Assembly (NCBI RefSeq): GCF_002165575.1
Contig: NZ_MXQF01000036.1
Span: forward strand, 1-47,940
Direction: 5' to 3'
Length of the DNA stretch: 47,940 nucleotides
Source of the DNA: Pseudoalteromonas sp. A601
GTDB lineage: Bacteria > Pseudomonadota > Gammaproteobacteria > Enterobacterales > Alteromonadaceae
The notes under the pieces are model-generated. The model was not told the origin of the DNA. It worked only from the letters and a program-made list of their open reading frames with translations, and ran no database searches. Below are positions 32,466 to 40,624 of the stretch, piece after piece. A program made the position numbers and the translations under genes. Numbering within the stretch: position 1 is the first letter of the stretch; each line of letters opens with the position of its first letter.

Positions 32466-34061
32466 TTATGTGCTTTTTACATCTACTTTAAGTTTCAGCT
32501 TTTGCCCAGGCTGTAAGTACTTTTGTCCAGCTAGTTTGTTCCACTTAATAATATCGTTCACTGATAAGTTAAACTTAGAAGCAATACGTGCTAGCGAGTC
32601 ACCACGGCGAACTTTATAGGTAATGGTACGGTTGGTGCTAACTAGAGTCGTTTGTGTATTGCTACTTGTTTTATAAACCGTGAGTTTTTGACCCAAACGT
32701 AACACACTGTTCTTTTTTAGTTTATTCCATTTAGCTAACTCATTAATGGTGACATCATATTCACGGCTAATATCCCATAGGGTGTCGCCACTTTTAACTG
32801 TGTGCGATAGTTTCTTTTGGCTATTCTTATTAGCAGCCATACGCATTTGCTTAGGTAAATGCTCACTATTTATTGCACCATCACTCAAAGGGACGAGCAA
32901 CTGTTGACCAACGCGAATCGTATTCGACTTAAGTTTATTAAGTGATTTAATCGCGCTAGTACTGGTTGAGAACTTTTTAGCAATCACTGACAGGCTGTCG
33001 CCACTGGCTACTTTATATTGTTGCCAACGCAAACGATCTTTAATATCTGTTTTAGCTAATTGTTGTTGGAAAGTATCAACTTTATCCGACGGAATAAGTA
33101 AAAAATGTGGTCCATTTGGATCGGTTGCCCAACGATTAAACCCCGGGTTTAAGCGGTATAGTTCGGTAAGGCTAATTTGTGCCATATCAGCTGCCAGTGC
33201 TAAATCGATTTGTGATCCAACATCAACGGCTTCTACTACCTGTGCGTTTATGATTGGGTTCCAAGTAAGACCAAACTCTTCCTGACGTTTTAGCAAATCT
33301 GATAAGGCTAATAAACGCGGTACATAAGCCGTGGTTTCTTTTGGTAAATCAAGTGACCAAAAATCTGTTGGTAACTGCTTTTTGCGATTCTTTTTAATTG
33401 CGCGTAACAAGCGACCTTCGCCGGAGTTGTAAGCAGCAATGGCGTTTAACCAGTCACCTTCAAGGGTTTTGTGTAAATATGAAAGGTAATCAAGAGCAGC
33501 ACGTGTTGATTGCACTATATCGCGGCGGCCGTCGTACCACCAATTTTGTTTTAAGTCGAAGCGTTCGCCTGTTTGCGGCATAAACTGCCAAATACCCGAG
33601 GCACTGCGATGTGAATAACCGAACGGGTCAAATGCGCTTTCGACAATGGGGAGTAGCGCAATTTCAATCGGCATTTCTCGTTTTTCAACTTCTTCAACAA
33701 TAAAATGCAGGTAAGGCTCAGCACGTTTTGACACACGATCTAAATAGTTTTGGTGGCGTGCATAATAGTTACGTTCAGTCACAACCGGGCGGTTTTGCGG
33801 CACCTCAATTGACAATTGGTAGCGAATTCGCTCCCATACATCATCAAAAATAGGGGGGGCATCATCAAGTTCGTTTACCTGCAGGTATTGTGCGTTGATC
33901 ATTAATGCATTATTGATATCGCTAGGGCTTGCGCCTTCTAATTGCTGCGCGGTTTGATTGACAACTAACTGCTCACTTGCGTCATCGGATTGTGTTGAAG
34001 TCAAAGTTTGACAACCACTTAGCACCAATGCCAAGCTTAAAACGAGGGGAGATTTTTTCAT
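32466..34061 (-). CDS. mltD: Membrane-bound lytic murein transglycosylase D
   Basis: This 531-residue lipoprotein cleaves peptidoglycan glycan strands. It has a signal peptide with lipobox LVLSGC (Cys17), an SLT domain with catalytic Glu141 (IVESAFDPFGYSHRSASGIWQFMP), and three C-terminal LysM domains (YKVASGDSL, HTVKSGDTL, YKVRRGDSL) that bind murein. The start at 34061 gives the lipoprotein signal; an ATG 15 bases upstream only adds five residues. It is next to gloB, as in E. coli, both on the minus strand. Confidence 0.95.
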   Translation of the reverse strand: MKKSPLVLSLALVLSGCQTLTSTQSDDASEQLVVNQTAQQLEGASPSDINNALMINAQYLQVNELDDAPPIFDDVWERIRYQLSIEVPQNRPVVTERNYYARHQNYLDRVSKRAEPYLHFIVEEVEKREMPIEIALLPIVESAFDPFGYSHRSASGIWQFMPQTGERFDLKQNWWYDGRRDIVQSTRAALDYLSYLHKTLEGDWLNAIAAYNSGEGRLLRAIKKNRKKQLPTDFWSLDLPKETTAYVPRLLALSDLLKRQEEFGLTWNPIINAQVVEAVDVGSQIDLALAADMAQISLTELYRLNPGFNRWATDPNGPHFLLIPSDKVDTFQQQLAKTDIKDRLRWQQYKVASGDSLSVIAKKFSTSTSAIKSLNKLKSNTIRVGQQLLVPLSDGAINSEHLPKQMRMAANKNSQKKLSHTVKSGDTLWDISREYDVTINELAKWNKLKKNSVLRLGQKLTVYKTSSNTQTTLVSTNRTITYKVRRGDSLARIASKFNLSVNDIIKWNKLAGQKYLQPGQKLKLKVDVKST

Positions 34062-34199
34062 AAATACCAAATACATCAGGTAAAAAACTCGGCGAATACT
34101 ACCCGTTATGAGCTAACATTGCCACTGTATGACCATCTAAAAACTGCAACGGTAAGTATTTATACCTCATAATTATATGATAACTATGAGGTTATAGTT

Positions 34200-34985
34200 T
34201 TAGAAGTGGTCTTTCCAGGTTCTAAGACCCGCAAAGTTTTGCCAAGGTTCATTATTTTGTAATATGTTTTTTGATTTATTCTGATATTCAGTTGGAATAT
34301 TTTGACTAATACCCGAGATATCACTACGCATGAAAGGGTTTATCTTTTGCTCTACAGCGATAGTGCTAGGTAAAGTAATTTCATCGTTACTACGCTTTGT
34401 ATCTACCCAGTGAACGTACTCAATTAAATCCGCGTTGTTAGGTTCAACCGCTAAGGCAAACGCTAAATTTGCTTGTGTGTATTCATGAGTGCAATATATC
34501 TTACACGCATCTGGCAGCTGCTTTAGTTTATCAAAAGAGTGCTGCATTTGCTCGGCACTGCCTTCAAACAGGCGCCCGCAGCCACCACTAAATAGTGTGT
34601 CACCAGTAAATGCCAGGGCAGGGTTTAAATAACAAATGTGGTCTAAAGTATGGCCAGGGGTATGGGTGATGACAAACTCAGTATCAAATACTGTAACTTT
34701 ATCGCCTTCACTTAGCGTGTTTGTTATCCCTGTAAATGGGCTATTGCTTGGGCCATATACCATGATACCAGGGAAGGCTTTGCACAAATCGGCCACGCCA
34801 TCAGTGTGATCATAATGGTGATGGGTGATTAGTATCCCCGCCAACGTTAAGCCAGCGTCTTTTAAATGGGCTAATACAGGCTCTGCTTGACCCGGGTCAA
34901 CAACCCAGGCTAATTGGCTTTGGCTATCTGTGATGCACCAAATGTAGTTATCAGAAAAGGCTTTAATTGCTTTGACTTGCACCAT
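34200..34985 (-). CDS. gloB: Hydroxyacylglutathione hydrolase (glyoxalase II)
   Basis: This 261-residue metallo-beta-lactamase-fold enzyme splits S-lactoylglutathione into lactate and glutathione, the second step of methylglyoxal detoxification. The THHHYDH metal motif (His55, His57, Asp59, His60), TPGHTLDH and CTHEYTQANL are intact. The C-terminal glutathione-binding region ends FMRSDI and on to FAGLRTWKDHF. It is divergent from the yafS-type methyltransferase with 51 bases between. The region after its stop has a CCTCATA/TATGAGG hairpin (34165-34190) without a T run. Confidence 0.95.
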   Translation of the reverse strand: MVQVKAIKAFSDNYIWCITDSQSQLAWVVDPGQAEPVLAHLKDAGLTLAGILITHHHYDHTDGVADLCKAFPGIMVYGPSNSPFTGITNTLSEGDKVTVFDTEFVITHTPGHTLDHICYLNPALAFTGDTLFSGGCGRLFEGSAEQMQHSFDKLKQLPDACKIYCTHEYTQANLAFALAVEPNNADLIEYVHWVDTKRSNDEITLPSTIAVEQKINPFMRSDISGISQNIPTEYQNKSKNILQNNEPWQNFAGLRTWKDHF

Positions 34986-35036
34986 GTAACATTGCTCTAT
35001 AAAGTGACGATATTAATAGTATAACGAGCTCAGCAA

Positions 35037-35795
35037 ATGAAACCAGCCCTTAGTTTTCAAGAAGGACCTAAACCACTGTCGTGGCATGAGTTTCCTCATG
35101 GCGACTATTTACGTTGCGATATTGAACGTAAGATGGCGAAGTGGTTACCGCGAATGTTCGGTTATCACATGCTTAAATTGGGTAATCTAAGTGGTGAGCT
35201 TAAAACCACTGCAAGCACTATCAAACATCAAGTATGTGTGGCTGAATCAGGCCCGTTTACGGGGGTTGTTGCAGATATTGATGAACTTCCGTTTTATGAG
35301 CACAGTGTTGATGCATGTATTTTAAGCCACTGTTTAGAATATCATTCAGACCCTCATCATATTTTGCGAGAAGCACACCGTACATTGATCCCTGGCGGCT
35401 ATATTGTGATCACCGGGTTTAACCCGTTTAGTTTATGTGGCTTGGCTCAATTACTGCCATTTAGTGGTCAAAAATTGCCATGGACGGGGCGTTTCTTTAC
35501 CCCTGCGCGCGTGAAGGATTGGCTTAACTTACTTGGTTTCGAAATTATCAGCGATGAGCGGTTTATTTATTCTTCTTTAGCGCGTGGTAATAGGTTGTCA
35601 CGTTTTGCGCCATGGCGACGCTTTGCTAAGCAATATTTGAAACCCATGGGCAGTGTATATATGTTAGTTGCACGTAAACGAGTTGCTCCACTAACCCCGA
35701 TTAAACCAAAGTGGCATGCAAGACCGCAGTTTGCACCCGTTAAAGGTGCAGGGCTGCGTCAAACATCAAAGCAGCACCGTCAGCGGAATAGTTAA
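35037..35795 (+). CDS. yafS: SAM-dependent methyltransferase, YafS type
   Basis: This 252-residue class I methyltransferase has a weak glycine-rich motif I region, an acidic motif (VVADIDELPFYEHSVDACILSHCLEYHSDPHHILREAHRTLIPGG) and the family's VITGFNPFSLCGL. The substrate is unknown. Position between gloB and rnhA matches E. coli yafS. Its last 30 bases overlap the end of the convergent MBL-fold gene. Confidence 0.85.
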   Translation: MKPALSFQEGPKPLSWHEFPHGDYLRCDIERKMAKWLPRMFGYHMLKLGNLSGELKTTASTIKHQVCVAESGPFTGVVADIDELPFYEHSVDACILSHCLEYHSDPHHILREAHRTLIPGGYIVITGFNPFSLCGLAQLLPFSGQKLPWTGRFFTPARVKDWLNLLGFEIISDERFIYSSLARGNRLSRFAPWRRFAKQYLKPMGSVYMLVARKRVAPLTPIKPKWHARPQFAPVKGAGLRQTSKQHRQRNS

Positions 35796-36620
35796 ACTCG
35801 GTTGTGACTCTTTTGGCAATTGACCCGCACGTATATTCATTTGTATTGCGGGGTGTAATAATTTAGGCACATTTAATGTGGCGTCACGGCTTTCTCTGGT
35901 ATAAATGTACTCTTGTTCAGAGCTTTGTAAGTGTACATTATTTAAACGCTGCTCACCCACCGTTGTTTTATTAGCAAGCTTGCGCCCGTTGGGCTGGTAG
36001 TCATGACACATCCACATGACTGTTTTATCGGGTAGGGCTAAAATTTTCTGTAAAGACATATACAGCTGTTTTGCGCTGCCGCCAGGAAAATCGCAGCGGG
36101 CAGTGCCACTGTCAGGCATAAAGAAAGTATCGCCAACAAATACGTTGTCTGCAATTAAATAACACACACTATCTGGTGTATGGCCAGGCGTTGTTAATAC
36201 ACTAAATTGGCTATCGCCAAAGAGGTAGTGGCTTTTATCATCAAACAACTCATCAAAAGGGCGACCATCACAAGGCATATCTATTTGATATAAATTACTA
36301 AAGTAAGTTTGTACTTGAGTGATGTTGGCCCCGGTGCCTAGTTTACAAGGGTGCTTTGGGTGAAGTTTTTGTTTGATGTAGCCTGCGGCGGTAATGTGAT
36401 CAGCATGAGCATGAGTTTCTAGCAACCACTCGAGAGTCAGCTTATCGGCAGCAATATATTTAATGATTTCATTGGCAGTTGCGAAGCTAAGAGTGCCACT
36501 AGGAGCATCAAAGTCAGCGGGTGGGTCAATCAGCACAGCGCTACCGGTATTTAAACAACTAACGATGTAACTAAACGTAGCGCTCTGCGGATGAAAAAAA
36601 GACTTAACCGAGACAGGCAT
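35766..36620 (-). CDS. MBL-fold hydrolase of the persulfide dioxygenase/Blh type
   Basis: This 284-residue metallo-beta-lactamase-fold protein has THAHADH, TPGHTPDSVCYL, GDTFFMPDSGTARCDFPGGSA and CHDY motifs, which are typical of ETHE1/Blh-like persulfide dioxygenases. These oxidise glutathione persulfide to sulfite during sulfide detoxification. Unlike its neighbour it is not glyoxalase II: it lacks the HHH motif and the glutathione-binding C-terminus. It is inserted between yafS and rnhA compared with E. coli. A perfect 12-base-arm palindrome precedes the start codon, but no regulator gene is near. Confidence 0.82.
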   Translation of the reverse strand: MPVSVKSFFHPQSATFSYIVSCLNTGSAVLIDPPADFDAPSGTLSFATANEIIKYIAADKLTLEWLLETHAHADHITAAGYIKQKLHPKHPCKLGTGANITQVQTYFSNLYQIDMPCDGRPFDELFDDKSHYLFGDSQFSVLTTPGHTPDSVCYLIADNVFVGDTFFMPDSGTARCDFPGGSAKQLYMSLQKILALPDKTVMWMCHDYQPNGRKLANKTTVGEQRLNNVHLQSSEQEYIYTRESRDATLNVPKLLHPAIQMNIRAGQLPKESQPSLTIPLTVLL

Positions 36621-36632
36621 TTTACAACTCCA

Positions 36633-36665
36633 TTATATGATATAGCTAAATCTTATATCATATAA
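36633..36665. promoter_or_regulatory. Palindromic operator of the MBL-fold hydrolase
   Basis: TTATATGATATA (36633-36644) and TATATCATATAA (36654-36665) are perfect inverted arms around a 9-base spacer, 13 bases before the ATG on the minus strand. AT-rich inverted repeats of this kind are used by ArsR-type persulfide sensors such as BigR in front of blh. The regulator here is unknown. Confidence 0.6.
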
Positions 36666-36718
36666 CCTAAATGTAAAATAGCTTGAGGTGAATTAATCAC
36701 CGCTGATATAGTATTGCT

Positions 36719-37186
36719 TTATTCTGGCTTGTAGCCTTCATCGACTAATAAGTTTTTACTGCCCGCGGCATCACGAGCTAAATCATCGACTATTTCGTTG
36801 TATTTGTTACCGCTGTGACCTTTTACCCATTTCCAGGTTATTGTGTGTCTAGTGCAGGCTTCATCAAGGCGTTTCCATAAGTCGACATTTTTAACTGGTT
36901 TTTTGGCTGACGTTTTCCAGCCACGCTTTTTCCAGTTTGCAACCCAAGATTCAATACCTTGTTTTACATATTGGCTGTCTGTGGTGAGGTTGATTTCACA
37001 CGGGCGGGTAAGACTTTCAAGCGCCACTATGGCCGCTAACATCTCCATGCGATTGTTTGTGGTGAGGGTATAACCTTGGCTCATTTCTTTTTCATGACCG
37101 TTATAAAGCATGAAAATACCATATCCGCCGGGGCCCGGATTACCTAAACATGAGCCATCGGTATAAATCTCTACGGTTTTTTGCAC
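36719..37186 (-). CDS. rnhA: Ribonuclease HI
   Basis: This 155-residue enzyme degrades the RNA strand of RNA-DNA hybrids. All catalytic residues sit at the E. coli numbering: Asp10 (YTDGSC), Glu48 (RMEML), Asp70 (TTDSQY), His124 (KGHSG) and Asp134 (VDDLARDAA). It is divergent from dnaQ with 68 bases between, the same arrangement as in E. coli. Confidence 0.97.
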   Translation of the reverse strand: MQKTVEIYTDGSCLGNPGPGGYGIFMLYNGHEKEMSQGYTLTTNNRMEMLAAIVALESLTRPCEINLTTDSQYVKQGIESWVANWKKRGWKTSAKKPVKNVDLWKRLDEACTRHTITWKWVKGHSGNKYNEIVDDLARDAAGSKNLLVDEGYKPE

Positions 37187-37254
37187 TGTTTTACCTTGAT
37201 ATTATGTACAATAAAGTGATTATAGAAAGATACCAGAATCAGGCTAAGTTCGAT

Positions 37255-37968
37255 ATGCAGCGTAGACAAATAGTTTTAGATACAGAAACCACCGGCATCG
37301 ACCCAAAACAAGGGCACCGAATTATTGAAATCGGGTGTGTGGAGTTAATAAATCGCAGATTAACCGGTAATAACTTTCACGTTTATATCAATCCGCAACG
37401 CAGTATTGAAGAAGAAGCAATTGATGTTCACGGTATTACCAATGAGTTCTTACGAGATAAACCTCTTTATTACCAAATAGCGCAAGAGTTTTTTGATTAT
37501 ATCAAAGGGGCTGAGCTTGTTATTCATAACGCCCCGTTTGACGTCGGCCACATGGACAATGAGTTTGCTATGCTTAATCAGGGGTATCCTAACACTCACG
37601 AATACTGTCAAGTTCTCGACACCCTTAAAATGGCGCGTGACTTGCATCCAGGTCAAAAGAATAATCTAGATGCCCTTTGCCGTCGTTATGATGTAGATAA
37701 CACTAAGCGGACGTTACACGGCGCATTACTGGATTCTGAAATACTAGCAGACGTATACTTAGCCATGACGGGTGGCCAAGTGAAGCTAAACCTGAATCAA
37801 AATAAAGATCAGGGTAATGAGCAACAACAAAAAGAAATTCGTCGTTTAGACGCAAACCGTGCTCCTTTGATGGTATTAAAAGCGTTCGATGATGAGCAGA
37901 TAGCGCATGAAGCAAGATTAGATATTGTTCAAGATGCTGGCGGCCAGTGTTTATGGCGCGCCGAATAA
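37255..37968 (+). CDS. dnaQ: DNA polymerase III epsilon subunit (proofreading exonuclease)
   Basis: This 237-residue 3'-5' exonuclease has Asp9 and Glu11 (LDTETTG), then NAPFDVGHM and the H-x4-D motif HGALLDSE. After the domain, MTGGQVKLNL replaces the E. coli clamp-binding QTSMAF; QVKLNL fits the general QxxLxL beta-clamp motif. The C-terminal alpha-binding tail ends HEARLDIVQDAGGQCLWRAE, very like E. coli. The ATG at 37255 is chosen because MQRRQIVLDTET begins the conserved region. The next gene starts 8 bases later. Confidence 0.96.
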   Translation: MQRRQIVLDTETTGIDPKQGHRIIEIGCVELINRRLTGNNFHVYINPQRSIEEEAIDVHGITNEFLRDKPLYYQIAQEFFDYIKGAELVIHNAPFDVGHMDNEFAMLNQGYPNTHEYCQVLDTLKMARDLHPGQKNNLDALCRRYDVDNTKRTLHGALLDSEILADVYLAMTGGQVKLNLNQNKDQGNEQQQKEIRRLDANRAPLMVLKAFDDEQIAHEARLDIVQDAGGQCLWRAE

Positions 37969-37976
37969 GGCCCACA

Positions 37977-39353
37977 ATGAAAATACTTTTACTAGTAGTG
38001 TTGGTGGCATTGATCACGCCACTGTCATTAAGTGCTAATAGCGAAGAAAAAATCACCTTACTGAAACGTGATGGCGAGCAAAATGAAATTCCGCTATTAG
38101 ACAATCGATTTCGAATTGATTACAAAGTGAATGAAATTACCTTGCTATTTTTTCGTAAGCGCGGCGCTCCTGCTGTTATTTTAGTACAGCCAAACGGGAG
38201 TAAGCTTTATGCCACCTCCGCGATTAAAGAGCCAAACGTCGATTGGTTTGATGAGCTAAGTTACGATTTAATCACGATAAGAGAACCAATGGCAGGGCCA
38301 TGGCAAGTGATCGGCAGTATTTTACCGGATAGCCGTATTGTTGTGCTCGGTGATATTGATTTAAAAGTAGAGCCCTTGCCGCCGTTACTATTTCGTGGCG
38401 AAACTGTCAAAGTTACAGGGCAAGTTTTAAATGATAACGAACCGATTAACGTGGGCCTATTCAGAGATGTTGTTAGTTTACATGTTGACTTTATAAGTAC
38501 TAACAACAGTGATTATGCAAACTTTGGGGCGGGCACGCATAATGTTGCACAGTTTAAAGACGATGGCCGAGGGTTTGACGAGCGCCCAAAAGATGGCATT
38601 TTCACAGGCGAGTTTAAGCTAGTTTTCCCCGCTGGCCAATGGCAACCCGAGTTATACATCGAAACTCCTTTACTAAAACGTACCGTAGTTCAAGATGTGC
38701 TTGAAATAAAAGAGCCACCATTTAGTTACGACATAGCGCTTGCCCAAGATGATGCACATGAACACAAATTAACGATTACTCTAGACTCAAGCGTGGTAAA
38801 GCCAGAAACCGTGCTGATACAAGGTAAAATTTATTACCCTAATAACGAAGAGCAGATGTTTAACTTAGAAGGCAGTAAATTGCTGACGCGTGAGTTGCTC
38901 ATTAAAAACTATGACTGGGGTCGGTACAGTGTTGAGCTATCGGTGTTTGGTACTAATGTAAATGACCGAGAATTTATGGCGACATTACCTACCTATAAAT
39001 TTGAAATTGAACGTCCCATCGAAGCCGTGCCAGAATTACCAGAACCAATAATTACAGCAGCAGAACAAAAAGAGATCGACAGAGCAATAAGAGAAGCCCA
39101 GTCGATGTCAACCATCATGTTTATTAGCTTAATTATTGGTGGGAATTTGGTGGTTTTATTAATTGGTTGGCTGGCAATTCGTAAATTTGTACAGAAAAAA
39201 CCACTATTACCTAAAGTCAGCATTCCTTTTTTGAAGAAAAAAACAACAATAGATGAAGAGCCCAAAGAAAGCGAAAAAAATGAAGTTCACAAAAATGGCT
39301 CAAAAAGTGATAAATCAGGTGAAATTTTAAACCTTTCGATGTCAGATGACTAA
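37977..39353 (+). CDS. TIGR03503-type membrane-anchored protein
   Basis: This 458-residue protein matches the TIGR03503 group of Alteromonadales and Vibrio relatives, with unknown function. It has a signal peptide (about 1-20), a large beta-rich periplasmic part (about 21-365) with immunoglobulin-like stretches, a membrane helix near 376-400 (STIMFISLIIGGNLVVLLIGWLA region) and a basic-acidic cytoplasmic tail. AAGG is 9 bases before the ATG. It is 8 bases after dnaQ and probably translated from the same transcript. Confidence 0.85.
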   Translation: MKILLLVVLVALITPLSLSANSEEKITLLKRDGEQNEIPLLDNRFRIDYKVNEITLLFFRKRGAPAVILVQPNGSKLYATSAIKEPNVDWFDELSYDLITIREPMAGPWQVIGSILPDSRIVVLGDIDLKVEPLPPLLFRGETVKVTGQVLNDNEPINVGLFRDVVSLHVDFISTNNSDYANFGAGTHNVAQFKDDGRGFDERPKDGIFTGEFKLVFPAGQWQPELYIETPLLKRTVVQDVLEIKEPPFSYDIALAQDDAHEHKLTITLDSSVVKPETVLIQGKIYYPNNEEQMFNLEGSKLLTRELLIKNYDWGRYSVELSVFGTNVNDREFMATLPTYKFEIERPIEAVPELPEPIITAAEQKEIDRAIREAQSMSTIMFISLIIGGNLVVLLIGWLAIRKFVQKKPLLPKVSIPFLKKKTTIDEEPKESEKNEVHKNGSKSDKSGEILNLSMSDD

Positions 39354-39380
39354 AAAACCTGTAAAAAAACAAAAAAGCCC

Positions 39381-39409
39381 TTGACGAAGTAGGGGCTGGT
39401 TCGTATTAT
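39381..39409 (+). promoter_or_regulatory. Strong promoter of the tRNA-Asp array
   Basis: TTGACG (39381-39386) and TATTAT (39404-39409) are separated by 17 bases. The sequence after the -10 is CACGCCGC, a GC-rich discriminator typical of stable-RNA promoters under stringent control. The first tRNA begins 44 bases downstream. Confidence 0.75.
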
Positions 39410-39452
39410 TCACGCCGCTGCAAAGGGAGACCTAAGCAGCAAACGAAAATGC

Positions 39453-39529
39453 GGAGTGGTAGTTCAGTTGGTTAGAATACCGGCCTGTCACGCCGGGGGT
39501 CGCGGGTTCGAGTCCCGTCCACTCCGCCA
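39453..39529 (+). tRNA. tRNA-Asp(GUC), copy 1 of 9
   Basis: The gene is 77 bases including an encoded CCA. Acceptor arms GGAGTGG/CCACTCC pair perfectly, the anticodon loop CTGTCAC carries GTC, and the T arm contains GTTCGAGTC. E. coli has a single tRNA-Asp (aspV) after dnaQ. Confidence 0.98.
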
Positions 39530-39570
39530 ATATTTACACAACATATGGTTGTAAAACATATTCTTATTAT

Positions 39571-39647
39571 GGAGTGGTAGTTCAGTTGGTTAGAATACCG
39601 GCCTGTCACGCCGGGGGTCGCGGGTTCGAGTCCCGTCCACTCCGCCA
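39571..39647 (+). tRNA. tRNA-Asp(GUC), copy 2 of 9
   Basis: Identical to copy 1, anticodon GTC and encoded CCA. The spacer before it is 41 bases. Confidence 0.98.
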
Positions 39648-39674
39648 ATATTCGACAATTTGTAAGTAGATGCT

Positions 39675-39751
39675 GGAGTGGTAGTTCAGTTGGTTAGAAT
39701 ACCGGCCTGTCACGCCGGGGGTCGCGGGTTCGAGTCCCGTCCACTCCGCCA
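39675..39751 (+). tRNA. tRNA-Asp(GUC), copy 3 of 9
   Basis: Identical to copy 1. The spacer before it is 27 bases and unlike the 41-base spacer. Confidence 0.98.
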
Positions 39752-39792
39752 ATACTTACACAACATATGGTTGTAAAACATATTCTTATTAT

Positions 39793-39869
39793 GGAGTGGT
39801 AGTTCAGTTGGTTAGAATACCGGCCTGTCACGCCGGGGGTCGCGGGTTCGAGTCCCGTCCACTCCGCCA
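39793..39869 (+). tRNA. tRNA-Asp(GUC), copy 4 of 9
   Basis: Identical to copy 1. The 41-base spacer of the first interval recurs before it with one change (ATAC for ATAT). Confidence 0.98.
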
Positions 39870-39910
39870 ATACTTACACAACATATGGTTGTAAAACATA
39901 TTCTTATTAT

Positions 39911-39987
39911 GGAGTGGTAGTTCAGTTGGTTAGAATACCGGCCTGTCACGCCGGGGGTCGCGGGTTCGAGTCCCGTCCACTCCGCCA
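39911..39987 (+). tRNA. tRNA-Asp(GUC), copy 5 of 9
   Basis: Identical to copy 1, at a 118-base pitch from copy 4. Confidence 0.98.
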
Positions 39988-40028
39988 ATACTTACACAAC
40001 ATATGGTTGTAAAACATATTCTTATTAT

Positions 40029-40105
40029 GGAGTGGTAGTTCAGTTGGTTAGAATACCGGCCTGTCACGCCGGGGGTCGCGGGTTCGAGTCCCGTCCACTC
40101 CGCCA
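40029..40105 (+). tRNA. tRNA-Asp(GUC), copy 6 of 9
   Basis: Identical to copy 1, at a 118-base pitch from copy 5. Confidence 0.98.
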
Positions 40106-40135
40106 ATAAGAAAAATAACAATTTAAATACGCGCT

Positions 40136-40212
40136 GGAGTGGTAGTTCAGTTGGTTAGAATACCGGCCTGTCACGCCGGGGGTCGCGGGTTCGAGTCCCG
40201 TCCACTCCGCCA
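40136..40212 (+). tRNA. tRNA-Asp(GUC), copy 7 of 9
   Basis: Identical to copy 1. It is preceded by a unique 30-base spacer. Confidence 0.98.
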
Positions 40213-40249
40213 CTATTTAAACACTGTTATATTACAAAATTTGTATGCT

Positions 40250-40326
40250 GGAGTGGTAGTTCAGTTGGTTAGAATACCGGCCTGTCACGCCGGGGGTCGC
40301 GGGTTCGAGTCCCGTCCACTCCGCCA
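40250..40326 (+). tRNA. tRNA-Asp(GUC), copy 8 of 9
   Basis: Identical to copy 1. It is preceded by a unique 37-base spacer. Confidence 0.98.
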
Positions 40327-40380
40327 ATTGGTATCAGTAATAAAATTAGTAATTGCATTACCCCATGCACATACCACTGC

Positions 40381-40457
40381 GGAGTGGTAGTTCAGTTGGT
40401 TAGAATACCGGCCTGTCACGCCGGGGGTCGCGGGTTCGAGTCCCGTCCACTCCGCCA
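40381..40457 (+). tRNA. tRNA-Asp(GUC), copy 9 of 9
   Basis: Identical to copy 1. It is preceded by a unique 54-base spacer. No clear terminator with a T run follows. Confidence 0.98.
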
Positions 40458-40520
40458 CTTGTTATTTCCTCAATAGCAAGAAATAAATAATTCCCTTGTT
40501 AATAAATTAAAGCATAATTT

Positions 40521-40548
40521 CTATCAGCTATCAGCTATCAGCTATCAG
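40521..40548. repeat. Four tandem 7-base repeats
   Basis: CTATCAG occurs four times in a row in the gap between the tRNA array and the S9 peptidase terminator. It is a candidate variable-number repeat. Confidence 0.85.
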
Positions 40549-40569
40549 TTATGAGCTTTAGGTAGTCAT

Positions 40570-40601
40570 AAAAAAGCCTGCACTCTAATTCAAGCACAGG
40601 C
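40570..40601 (-). terminator. Terminator of the S9 peptidase gene
   Basis: On the minus strand, GCCTG and CAGGC arms with partial inner pairing are followed by a run of T bases, 24 bases after the peptidase stop. Confidence 0.65.
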
Positions 40602-40624
40602 CATTTATTACTTTCTCGTTTTAT

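Larger units (their letters stand above)
39453..40028 (+). repeat. Tandem 118-base units of tRNA plus spacer
   Basis: The spacer with ACACAACATATGGTTGT (a CAAC-ATATG-GTTG palindrome) occurs four times, after copies 1, 3, 4 and 5, giving 118-base units. The other spacers differ. The pattern indicates growth of the array by unequal recombination between tRNA copies. Confidence 0.9.

Noticed and set aside
34165..34190. Terminator after gloB
   Set aside because: A CCTCATA/TATGAGG hairpin exists but has no T run and is AT-rich, so it is mentioned only in the gloB entry.
39930..40390. Open frames over the tRNA array on both strands
   Set aside because: They translate tRNA sequence repeatedly (for example the repeated VVQLVRIPACHAGGRGFESRPLR pattern) and are artefacts of the tRNA copies.
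39453..40457. CRISPR-like regular spacing
   Set aside because: The repeated unit is a full tRNA gene and four spacers are identical, so it is a tRNA array and not a CRISPR.
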